Part shown: positions 1 through 5,247 of the stretch, in pieces
Layout of the letters: each line of letters starts with the position of its first letter
How positions within the stretch are numbered: the stretch's first letter is position 1
Assembly (NCBI GenBank): GCA_021828935.1
Contig: JAJZCU010000191.1
Coordinates: 1 to 5,247, forward strand
Length of the DNA: 5,247 nt
Origin: Planctomycetota bacterium
GTDB taxonomy: Bacteria; Planctomycetota; Phycisphaerae; WQYP01
Reading direction: 5' to 3'
Program-made: the position numbers and the translations under genes
Notes under the pieces: model-generated
What the model was told of the DNA's origin: nothing
Database searches by the model: none
The model's input: the letters and a program-made list of their open reading frames with translations, nothing else

Positions 1-449
1 TGGCGCGGTCCGGCCTGGCGCGCGGTTTACCGCCCATTGGCGCCGTGCTGGCGCGGGGGGATGGAGCCGTGATTGGGCGCGGATATAACCAACAAAAAAT
101 TACGCAGAACAAGGCGGCGCATGCGGAAATCATGACCTTCGCGGACGCCGCCGGAAAAGCGCCGCTGGAGGCGCGCGATTTTATATTGGCCTGCACGCTT
201 GAACCGTGCGTGATGTGCATGGGCGCGGCCATGGAATGTGCCGTGGAAACGGTGGCTTTCGGTCTGGGCGCCAAAATTGACGGCGGCGCCGCCCGCATCA
301 CGCCGCCGCAAAGCCCCGAGAACCAGATGCCGCGGATCATCGGCGGAATCCTGGCCGAAGAAAGCCGGCGGTTGCTGCAGGCCTACGCCAATTCGCAAGA
401 CGCCAGTGACCAGGAAAAGGCCTATCTGCGTCGCCTGCTGGCGGAATAA
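1..449 (+). CDS. TadA-like nucleoside/tRNA adenosine deaminase, 5'-truncated by the window edge
   Basis: This is a zinc-dependent deaminase of the cytidine/deoxycytidylate deaminase superfamily. The relatives closest by eye are TadA (A-to-I at the tRNA wobble position) and small nucleoside or guanine deaminases. The catalytic HAE triplet lies at bases 120-128 (His zinc ligand, Glu proton shuttle), and the PCVMC zinc motif has its cysteines at 207-209 and 216-218. The frame is open from base 3, and the residues before GTG45 (ARSGLARGLPPIGAV) match the conserved first helix and strand of TadA-like proteins. GTG45 is therefore an internal Val codon, and the true start lies some tens of bases upstream, outside the window. 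The C-terminal part (SPENQMPRIIGGILAEESRRLL) differs from E. coli TadA and looks more like the sister nucleoside-deaminase group, so the tRNA role is not certain. The family is clear (about 0.95); the exact substrate is not. Confidence 0.9.
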   Translation, partial: ARSGLARGLPPIGAVLARGDGAVIGRGYNQQKITQNKAAHAEIMTFADAAGKAPLEARDFILACTLEPCVMCMGAAMECAVETVAFGLGAKIDGGAARITPPQSPENQMPRIIGGILAEESRRLLQAYANSQDASDQEKAYLRRLLAE

Positions 450-628
450 AAGGCGGGTGGCCATCTTGGCTGGTGCGCGCACTTCACATTGTGCGGGGAA
501 CGACCGTGACGGTGGTTGGTAAATTGCCCCAGCCTCGCTGATCCGCCGACCGGCCGCGTGAATTTCATGCGCCCCCCAAAAAGTGCCACGCCCGCTTAAA
601 ACGCCGCGTGGGTTTGTTCTCGCCACCC

Positions 629-654
629 GCGGGCGCTTCGGGTAGACTGCCCGC
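629..654. repeat. Short inverted repeat just upstream of purM
   Basis: GCGGGC at 629-634 is complementary to GCCCGC at 649-654, separated by 14 bases that contain the -10-like TAGACT. The left arm overlaps an 8-base palindrome CCCGCGGG at 626-633. It could be an operator or, in a longer transcript, a hairpin ending four bases before the purM ATG. In GC-rich DNA a 6-bp repeat is easily found by chance, so this is only a candidate. Confidence 0.25.
643..648 (+). promoter_or_regulatory. Candidate -10 element of purM (possible leaderless start)
   Basis: TAGACT fits the TAnnnT pattern and ends 9 bases before the purM ATG at 658. A start of transcription 7-9 bases downstream would fall at or next to the ATG, giving a leaderless or nearly leaderless mRNA. 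In agreement, no GGAG/AGGA-type ribosome-binding site is visible in the 20 bases before the ATG. No good -35 lies at 16-18 bases; TTGTTC at 614-619 is 23 bases away, which is too far. Inference only. Confidence 0.35.
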
Positions 655-657
655 CCT

Positions 658-1740
658 ATGAAAAAGACGCCACAGACAACGTTAAGCTACAAGCAGGCCG
701 GAGTGGATATTGACGCCGGTGATCAGATGGTGGATCAAATTCGCCATTTGTGTTCGCGCACGTATGGACCGCGTGTATTGGGAAAGTACGGCGCGTTTGC
801 GGGGCTTTTTCGGCTGGATTTCAACGAAAAATTATTCGCCCGTAATTACCGCGAGCCCGTGCTGATCGCCTGCACCGACGGCGTGGGGTCAAAAGTAAAA
901 ATCGCGGTCCAGATGAAGAAATATGACACGGTGGGCATTGATCTTGTCGCCATGAGCGTCAACGACCTCGTGGTGCAGGGCGGTGAGCCGCTGTTTTTTC
1001 TGGATTATCTGGCGTTGCATAAGTTGGACCCCGCCATTACCACGCAAATGGTCAAGGGCATTTCCGACGGTTGCCTGGAAGCCAAGGCCGCGCTTTTGGG
1101 TGGCGAAACCGCCGAGATGCCCGCCGTGTATGCGCCCGGCGAATTTGACATGGCTGGTTTCGCCGTGGGGGTGGTGGAGCGCAAAAAGGTGCTGGAGGGG
1201 CAAAATGTGGAAATCGGCGACAGTGTCATCGGGCTGGCGTCAAACGGGTTGCATTCCAATGGCTATGCGTTGGTGCGCCGGATTTGTTTTGAAAAGGCCG
1301 GCCTGGCCGCCGACACGTTTATTCCTGAACTTAGCTGCCCACTGGGCGAGGAACTGTTGCGGCCCACGCGAATTTATGTCAAGCCGATCCTCGCGCTGCT
1401 GGCCAAATATCAGGTGAAAAAAATAGTGAAGGCCATGAGTCACATCACTGGCGGCGGCCTGCCGGGAAATCTGCCGCGAACGCTGCCGGAAGGCATGGAC
1501 ATTCGCCTGAAGCGCCAGGCCTGGCCGATTCCGCCTATTTATCAATTTTTACAGAAAACCGGGCCGGTGGATGAAGATGAAATGTTCAATGTGTTCAACA
1601 TGGGCATTGGCTACTGCCTGATTGTGCGGCCCAACTTTACGCGACCGATCATGCAGCACTTGAAAAACCTGGGCGAACAGCCTTATTTTTTAGGCAAGGT
1701 AAAGCGCGGCAAAGGCGAACCGAAAGTGGCATGGAATTAA
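658..1740 (+). CDS. purM: Phosphoribosylformylglycinamidine cyclo-ligase (AIR synthase)
   Basis: PurM closes the imidazole ring: FGAM + ATP gives AIR + ADP + Pi, the fifth step of cytosolic de novo purine synthesis. The 360-residue product is close to the usual size (about 345). Family landmarks run in order along the whole length: SYKQAGVDIDAGD near residues 10-22, TDGVGSK at 73-79, VNDLVVQGGEPLFFLDY starting near 101, GGETAEMP at 148-155, SNGLHSNGY near 195-203, SHITGGGLPGN at 261-271, and EMFNVFNMGIGY near the C-terminus. Both halves of the AIRS fold (ATP-grasping N-terminal and C-terminal domains) are present, with no frameshift. ATG658 was chosen because the conserved SYKQAGVD block begins nine residues later, as in other PurMs. 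There is no Shine-Dalgarno. The 3' end touches or overlaps purC, so the two genes are probably co-transcribed. purM is more often paired with purN. Confidence 0.97.
   Translation: MKKTPQTTLSYKQAGVDIDAGDQMVDQIRHLCSRTYGPRVLGKYGAFAGLFRLDFNEKLFARNYREPVLIACTDGVGSKVKIAVQMKKYDTVGIDLVAMSVNDLVVQGGEPLFFLDYLALHKLDPAITTQMVKGISDGCLEAKAALLGGETAEMPAVYAPGEFDMAGFAVGVVERKKVLEGQNVEIGDSVIGLASNGLHSNGYALVRRICFEKAGLAADTFIPELSCPLGEELLRPTRIYVKPILALLAKYQVKKIVKAMSHITGGGLPGNLPRTLPEGMDIRLKRQAWPIPPIYQFLQKTGPVDEDEMFNVFNMGIGYCLIVRPNFTRPIMQHLKNLGEQPYFLGKVKRGKGEPKVAWN
1733..1736 (+). promoter_or_regulatory. Ribosome-binding site candidate that decides the purC start
   Basis: GGAA lies inside the last codons of purM, 9 bases before ATG1746. 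The same core (TGGAA) precedes metG at a 7-base spacing. ATG1731, the other possible start, has no such motif upstream. This favours ATG1746 and would couple purC translation to ribosomes finishing purM. Confidence 0.4.
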
Positions 1741-1745
1741 CCGGC

Positions 1746-2648
1746 ATGAGCGTGTTATTCAACAGTGAAATTCCGGGTATTGAGGTGCGCCGCGGCAAGG
1801 TGCGGGACGTGTACGATCTGGGCGATTCCCTGCTGATCGTGGCCACTGACCGCATCAGCGCGTTTGATGTGATTCTGCCCACCGGCATCCCCGACAAGGG
1901 GCGAGTTCTCACTGGATTAAGCAATTTTTGGTTTGGCAAGTTCCAGGGCGCCGTGGCGCACCATTTATTGGCGACTGAAGTTGAACATTTTCCCGCATAC
2001 CTATGGCAACATTCAGCCATGCTGTCGGGCCGTTCAGTGATGGTGAAGAAAGCCCAGGTGCTGCCCATCGAATGCATTGTTCGGGGCTATGTGGCCGGCG
2101 GCGGCTGGAAAGAATATCAGCAAACCGGCGGCATCAGCGGCGTGGCGTTGCCCGCGGGCTTAGAGCAATGCCAGCAGTTGGCGGCGCCGATCTTCACGCC
2201 CACCACGAAGGCCTCCGCGGGCCATGACGCCCCAATTAGCCACGCGCAGTGTGAAGCGTTGGTGGGCGCGGAGATTTTCAAGCAAGTCGCTGAGCAATCG
2301 GTGCGTTTATATGAAATGGCCGCGCGGCACGCCTTGAGCTGCGGCATTATTTTGGCGGACGCCAAGCTGGAATGGGGGTTGTTCAACCATGAACTGATTT
2401 TAGTGGATGAAATTTTCACGCCCGACAGTTCCCGCTTCTGGCCGCTGGACCGCTATGCCCCGGGGCACGATCAGGAGAGCTTTGACAAGCAGTTCGTCCG
2501 GAATTACCTCGAAACGCTTGGCTGGAACAAAACCGCCCCCGGCCCGCAGTTGCCGGCGGAAGTGGTGCGGGCCACGCGGCAGAAGTATGTCGAGGCGTAT
2601 GAGCGGCTAACGGGCCAAGTCTTGATGGCGCGGGAGCAGATGGGCTGA
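1746..2648 (+). CDS. purC: Phosphoribosylaminoimidazole-succinocarboxamide synthase (SAICAR synthetase)
   Basis: PurC joins CAIR and aspartate using ATP to give SAICAR in cytosolic purine synthesis. Length (300 aa) and layout match the yeast ADE1-like class, not the ~240-aa E. coli class. Motifs numbered from ATG1746: RRGKVRDVYD at 15-24 (nucleotide-binding loop), ATDRISAFD soon after, IECIVRGYVAGGGWKEY around 106-122, FTPTTKA near 150-156, LADAKLEWG ending at 211 (normally D-x-K-x-E-F-G), and DEIFTPDSSRFWP from 221. I prefer ATG1746 because MSVLFNSEIPG aligns with family N-termini and has a GGAA site. In-frame ATG1731 would add five residues and overlap purM by 10 bases, and cannot be excluded. 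Two signature positions are unusual: AGGG in place of the common TGS/AGS, and EWG in place of EFG. The rest is well conserved and the frame is intact, so it is probably functional. Confidence 0.96.
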   Translation: MSVLFNSEIPGIEVRRGKVRDVYDLGDSLLIVATDRISAFDVILPTGIPDKGRVLTGLSNFWFGKFQGAVAHHLLATEVEHFPAYLWQHSAMLSGRSVMVKKAQVLPIECIVRGYVAGGGWKEYQQTGGISGVALPAGLEQCQQLAAPIFTPTTKASAGHDAPISHAQCEALVGAEIFKQVAEQSVRLYEMAARHALSCGIILADAKLEWGLFNHELILVDEIFTPDSSRFWPLDRYAPGHDQESFDKQFVRNYLETLGWNKTAPGPQLPAEVVRATRQKYVEAYERLTGQVLMAREQMG

Positions 2649-2773
2649 ACTTTGCCCAGACGCATATTCCACACGATCATGAAACAAATTCTGCTCCTGC
2701 GGCATCATCTACCGGACGCATGTTGCGTGGCCGCCTATGATGGTCAGTGTAGGTTTGACCATTTTCACTATTT

Positions 2774-2777
2774 GGAG
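2774..2777 (+). promoter_or_regulatory. Ribosome-binding site of the thioredoxin-like gene
   Basis: GGAG, 9 bases before ATG2787. It settles the start: the in-frame upstream options (TTG2652, ATG2679) lack such a site and would place about 36-45 non-conserved residues in front of a clear signal peptide. Confidence 0.6.
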
Positions 2778-2786
2778 CGATCTTCT

Positions 2787-3911
2787 ATGGCACGGAAATA
2801 TTATGCATTGGGCGCGGTGGGTATGTTGGGGGCGGCCCTTTTGGCCGCGCCGCTGTTTTTGGTGAACGCCGGCGCGAATCCGGGGCGGGCCGATGCGCAG
2901 ACCTTTAACAAAAAGGGGGCGACGATCATGCGGGAATTCAGCCGAACGGCGAGAAAATTTAGTACCGTCATGCCGCAGAACGCCGTGCTGGCCAATGCTA
3001 AAATACGGCAAAAATATGCTCCAAAAGCTCTGCCGCTGCTCCGAAAATTGGTCGATCTGACCAATCAATTTCACAAGGCCGACCCCAAAGCTTATAAAAA
3101 CATGCGGTCCACCAAGTATCAATTGCTGGCCCTGATGGATGCCTTCGGAGATCGCAAATCCAGGAAGCTGCTGAGGGCGGAGGGGCGGGCTAACACCGGC
3201 CGGGGCATACAGGCGAAGGTGGCCCTGCGTCAGGCGGCATGGTGGGAAGCAGGGCGCAATACCGGTCGCCAGGACCGCGTGCTTGAGAAAATGAAGACAT
3301 TGGCCAAAGCCCACCCTTACAATAACGCAATTGCCATGGCATTGTTTGACATGGGCAACAGCCCGGTGGCGCAGAAAAAAGAAAAGGCCCAGGCCATTTC
3401 CCTGTTGCAGCACATGCAAAGTCCGGCCGCCAAGGCCCTCTATGCCCACATGACCGGCAACGACCTACCGGCGCCGATCCAAGCTTTAATGAACAAGAAA
3501 ATAGCGGTTTCCGGCCGGACGATGGCCGGCGGGCATTTCTCCACGAAAGTTTGGAAGGGCAAGCCCATCATTGTGGACTTCTGGGCAACCTGGTGTCCTC
3601 CGTGCCGCATGGAACTGCCACATGTGGAGAATGCGTACAAAAAGTTTCACAAAAAAGGTTTGGAAGTGTTGGGCGTCTCCAGCGACTACGTAAAAACGGC
3701 GTTGAAATCATTTTTGGCCAGCCATCCGATTATGAAATGGCCTGAACTCTACACGCCCGGGACGCATTGGAGCCCTGTTGCCACGAGCTATGGGATCACG
3801 GGCATTCCGACCGTCTTTTTCATCAATCGCAAGGGCGATCTTGTTCATGCCGGCGTGGGATACAACCCTGCCGAATTAAAGAAGTGGCTTAAGGTTATTA
3901 TGAAGAAGTAA
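2787..3911 (+). CDS. Exported TlpA/ResA-like thioredoxin-domain protein with helical N-terminal region
   Basis: A 374-residue protein, probably a periplasmic thiol-disulfide oxidoreductase. Residues 1-38 look like a signal peptide: basic ARK start, a hydrophobic stretch ALGAVGMLGAALLAAPLFLV, and possible cleavage after AGA or ADA. An uncleaved anchor is also possible. Residues ~40-235 are predicted by eye to be mostly helical, with no recognised domain; they may act as a TPR-like partner-binding region. Residues ~239-374 form the thioredoxin domain: strand IIVDFWATW, active site C270-P-P-C273, and the cis-proline loop GIPT with Pro341. CPPC with WATW is typical of the TlpA/ResA group, which reduces proteins in cytochrome c maturation or repairs exported thiols; the real substrate is unknown. 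The protein is strongly basic: about 60 Lys/Arg against about 21 Asp/Glu by hand count. It has its own GGAG site and a 138-base spacer after purC, and a strong terminator follows it. No cytochrome-biogenesis gene is adjacent. Confidence 0.88.
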   Translation: MARKYYALGAVGMLGAALLAAPLFLVNAGANPGRADAQTFNKKGATIMREFSRTARKFSTVMPQNAVLANAKIRQKYAPKALPLLRKLVDLTNQFHKADPKAYKNMRSTKYQLLALMDAFGDRKSRKLLRAEGRANTGRGIQAKVALRQAAWWEAGRNTGRQDRVLEKMKTLAKAHPYNNAIAMALFDMGNSPVAQKKEKAQAISLLQHMQSPAAKALYAHMTGNDLPAPIQALMNKKIAVSGRTMAGGHFSTKVWKGKPIIVDFWATWCPPCRMELPHVENAYKKFHKKGLEVLGVSSDYVKTALKSFLASHPIMKWPELYTPGTHWSPVATSYGITGIPTVFFINRKGDLVHAGVGYNPAELKKWLKVIMKK

Positions 3912-3932
3912 GCATCGGCGGCGAGGCGCCGG

Positions 3933-3955
3933 GCCGTCCGCGCGGGGTGGACGGC
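3933..3955 (+). other. Stem-loop between the thioredoxin stop and the terminator
   Basis: GCCGTCC (3933-3939) pairs perfectly with GGACGGC (3949-3955) around a 9-base loop. It begins 22 bases after the stop codon and 20 bases before the terminator stem. No T-run follows, so it is not a terminator alone. It may protect the mRNA 3' end or help pausing (inference). Confidence 0.4.
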
Positions 3956-3975
3956 GAATGGCGGATCTAAACATG

Positions 3976-4017
3976 GCGCACCGACCGCAGGAAACGGTCG
4001 GTGCGCTGTTCATTTTT
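3976..4017 (+). terminator. Rho-independent terminator after the thioredoxin-like gene
   Basis: A perfect 12-bp GC-rich stem, GCGCACCGACCG (3976-3987) with CGGTCGGTGCGC (3995-4006), encloses a 7-base loop CAGGAAA. It is followed by TGTTCATTTTT (4007-4017), of which eight of eleven bases are T. The T-tract is interrupted by G, C and A near its start, but the stem is strong. It should end transcription coming from purM-purC and/or the thioredoxin gene and insulate metG. The opposite strand has only a weak T-rich tail and no gene to terminate. Confidence 0.85.
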
Positions 4018-4111
4018 GCGTCCGGCGAGATCGGGCCGCCACTGCTCCGCCGTGTCACGGGCGCCGGGCGTATGCGTGCGGCGGGCAAAGCCTGCGCCCC
4101 GCCGCCGCGCT

Positions 4112-4140
4112 TTGGGGCTGTGCCGATTTGCCGTTACAAT
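4112..4140 (+). promoter_or_regulatory. Candidate sigma-70-type promoter of metG
   Basis: TTGGGG (4112-4117) and TACAAT (4135-4140) are separated by exactly 17 bases. TACAAT matches the -10 consensus at five of six positions; the -35 keeps only the TTG part. Predicted transcription start is near 4147, giving a leader of about 48 bases before ATG4195. The position fits: a terminator upstream, metG downstream. An 8-bp GC stem (4078-4085 with 4098-4105) lies just upstream. Confidence 0.45.
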
Positions 4141-4142
4141 GC

Positions 4143-4152
4143 CCGGCGCCGG
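4143..4152. repeat. 10-base palindrome at the predicted metG transcription start, with two related copies upstream
   Basis: CCGGCGCCGG is a perfect palindrome overlapping the predicted +1. Its core GGCGCCGG also occurs at 3925-3932 and 4060-4067, giving three copies in this single 283-base spacer. I noticed no other exact copy in the window. It could be an operator-like site, or just sequence bias in GC-rich spacer DNA. Confidence 0.3.
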
Positions 4153-4183
4153 CGGATTGCCGGATTTATTAGTTGATGCTTCT

Positions 4184-4187
4184 GGAA
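4184..4187 (+). promoter_or_regulatory. Ribosome-binding site of metG
   Basis: GGAA in TCTGGAACCG, 7 bases before ATG4195. It supports this ATG as the start, in agreement with the conserved N-terminal strand that follows a few residues later. Confidence 0.5.
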
Positions 4188-4194
4188 CCGCCGC

Positions 4195-5241
4195 ATGCCT
4201 GCCGCTCCCCGCCGAATTCTTGTGACCTCCGCCTTGCCGTACGCCAACGGCGCGATTCATATTGGCCACCTCGTGGAGTATATTCAAACCGATATATGGG
4301 TGCGGTTTCAAAAAATGCGCGGCCATGCGGTGCTGTACGTTTGCGGCGACGATGCCCACGGCACGCCGATCATGCTGCGCGCCAAAAAAGAGGGCGTGGA
4401 ACCCAGGGCCTTTATTGCCCGCATGAATCAGCAGCATCAGGATGATTTTGCGCGGTTCGGAATATCTTTTGACAGCTATTATTCCACCGATTCCCAGCAA
4501 AATCGTCAGCTAACGGCGCTGTTTTACCAGCGTCTGCACCAGGCTGGCCACATTGTTACCCACGATGTGGAACAGTTTTTTGATCCCGTGGAAAACGTTT
4601 TTTTGGCGGACCGTTTCATCCGCGGAACCTGCCCAAACTGTAAAACGCCCGATCAGTACGGCGATTCGTGTGAACACTGCGGCAAACATTATCAACCCAC
4701 GGATCTAATTGATCCGCGCAGCGCCATCAGCGGCGCGGCCCCGGTGCGCAAAAAAAGCCCCCATTTTTTCCTGCGGCTGGAACATTTCCGCGAACGCCTG
4801 CAACGCCTGTTTGAAACGGACTTTGTTGACGCCGCCAGCCGCAATAAATTGCTGGAATGGTTCGGCAGTGAATTGAAAGACTGGGACATCTCTCGCGATG
4901 CGCCGTTTTTTGGTTTCCCGATTCCCGGCGAAGAAGGCAAGTATTTTTACAACTGGTTCGATGCCCCCATCGGCTATCTGGCGTCACTGGCCAACGCGCT
5001 GGGCGCGGGCGTGGATGAAACGCTGGAAGTGTGGCAGGAACCCGGCCGTGAGATTGTTCATTTTATTGGCAAAGATATTCCGTACTTTCACGGGCTGTTC
5101 TGGCCGGCCATGCTGGAAGGCGCAGGCCTGCGCACGCCGGACCACCTGTTCATCCACGGTTTTTTAACCGTGAACGGCGAAAAAATGTCCAAGAGCCGCG
5201 GCACTTTTATTAACGCGGAAACTTACTGCCGCCATTTTTGA
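4195..5241 (+). CDS. metG: Methionyl-tRNA synthetase, catalytic half; frame broken at a T-run near the window end
   Basis: MetRS charges tRNA-Met with methionine in the cytosol, supplying initiation and elongation. The visible 348 residues carry the class I Rossmann catalytic domain: [18 protein letters not shown] with HIGH at 22-25, the CP/zinc insertion with C146-x2-C149 and C159-x2-C162, [48 protein letters not shown], and KMSKS at 330-334. The order, and the four-cysteine single-zinc knuckle, match the E. coli-like long form (about 677 aa). TGA at 5239-5241 stops the frame about 14 residues after KMSKS, where the family continues through a stem-contact fold into the helical anticodon-binding domain. 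Dropping one T from the TTTTT at 5235-5239 gives His-Phe-Asp-Pro, the expected continuation. So the gene is frameshifted, misread or recoded, and its second half lies beyond the window. Without it the product would lack tRNA anticodon recognition. The terminator upstream implies an independent transcript. Confidence 0.93.
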   Translation: MPAAPRRILVTSALPYANGAIHIGHLVEYIQTDIWVRFQKMRGHAVLYVCGDDAHGTPIMLRAKKEGVEPRAFIARMNQQHQDDFARFGISFDSYYSTDSQQNRQLTALFYQRLHQAGHIVTHDVEQFFDPVENVFLADRFIRGTCPNCKTPDQYGDSCEHCGKHYQPTDLIDPRSAISGAAPVRKKSPHFFLRLEHFRERLQRLFETDFVDAASRNKLLEWFGSELKDWDISRDAPFFGFPIPGEEGKYFYNWFDAPIGYLASLANALGAGVDETLEVWQEPGREIVHFIGKDIPYFHGLFWPAMLEGAGLRTPDHLFIHGFLTVNGEKMSKSRGTFINAETYCRHF

Positions 5242-5247
5242 TCCGCG

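Noticed and set aside
477..503. Small inverted repeats after the deaminase stop (GCGCAC/GTGCG and ACCGTGACGGT) as a terminator
   Set aside because: Stems are 5-6 bp at most and no T-tract follows, so termination cannot be supported.
27..626. 199-codon open frame on the - strand over the deaminase gene
   Set aside because: It is antisense to conserved deaminase sequence, matches no family, and is explained by GC-rich codon bias leaving the opposite strand open.
2716..2741. Hairpin ACGCA/TGCGT and TATGAT (2736-2741) as terminator or promoter between purC and the thioredoxin gene
   Set aside because: The stem is only 5 bp with no T-run, and TATGAT has no reasonable -35 at 16-18 bases. TTGACC at 2754-2759 likewise lacks a matching -10.
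2652..2786. N-terminal extension of the thioredoxin protein from TTG2652 or ATG2679
   Set aside because: It would bury a clear signal peptide behind about 36-45 unrelated residues; GGAG and ATG2787 give a better start.
2709..3449. 246-codon open frame on the - strand over the thioredoxin gene
   Set aside because: Antisense shadow. The + strand has a signal peptide, ribosome-binding site and CPPC thioredoxin domain; the - strand product has no recognisable motif.
3958..4176. 72-codon + strand open frame in the spacer before metG
   Set aside because: No ribosome-binding site, runs straight through the terminator stem and the promoter candidate, and has biased low-complexity composition.
4019..4194. 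T-box or SAM riboswitch in the metG leader
   Set aside because: No T-box consensus or specifier-like structure is visible, and the predicted leader of about 48 bases is too short.
3967..4500. 177-codon open frame on the - strand spanning the terminator and the metG 5' end
   Set aside because: It crosses a perfect terminator hairpin and lies opposite the conserved HIGH region of MetRS.

Overview
The window is a GC-rich bacterial segment. All five supported protein-coding genes lie on the + strand: the 3' part of a TadA/cytidine-deaminase-family deaminase (1-449), purM (658-1740), purC (1746-2648), an exported TlpA/ResA-like thioredoxin (2787-3911), and the first half of metG (4195-5241). I see no mobile element, CRISPR array, tRNA or rRNA. 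The genes are mostly housekeeping. The style of the proteins suggests the PVC group, perhaps Phycisphaerae/Planctomycetes: the 'GPRVLGK' PurM N-terminus, the short ADE1-type PurC, and a TlpA-like protein with a long helical N-terminal region. This placement is an impression from family knowledge, not a demonstrated result.

Layout. The deaminase is cut by the left edge; its reading frame is open from base 3 and encodes conserved family sequence ahead of the first possible internal start. A 208-base spacer follows, with no convincing terminator. It ends in a -10-like TAGACT only 9 bases before the purM ATG, with no Shine-Dalgarno, so purM may have a very short or absent leader. purM and purC are directly abutted or overlapping and form a two-gene purine unit: AIR synthase (step 5) and SAICAR synthase (step 7 or 8, depending on how steps are counted). 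A 138-base spacer then leads to the secreted thioredoxin, which has its own good ribosome-binding site. This gene is followed by the clearest non-coding feature of the window, a perfect 12-bp hairpin with a T-rich tail (3976-4017), which should end the upstream transcription unit. A promoter candidate (TTGGGG-17-TACAAT, 4112-4140) then leads into metG.

The most notable observation is at the right edge. The methionyl-tRNA synthetase frame is intact through HIGH, the four zinc cysteines and KMSKS, then hits TGA at 5239-5241 directly after a run of five T. Removing or skipping one T restores the family-typical continuation His-Phe-Asp-Pro. This is most simply a one-base homopolymer error or a recent frameshift mutation. 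The local context UUU-UGA-U also resembles a +1 frameshift site of the prfB type, but without prfB's upstream Shine-Dalgarno-like stimulator. Only six bases follow the stop, so the window cannot settle it. I found no convincing new biological system here.
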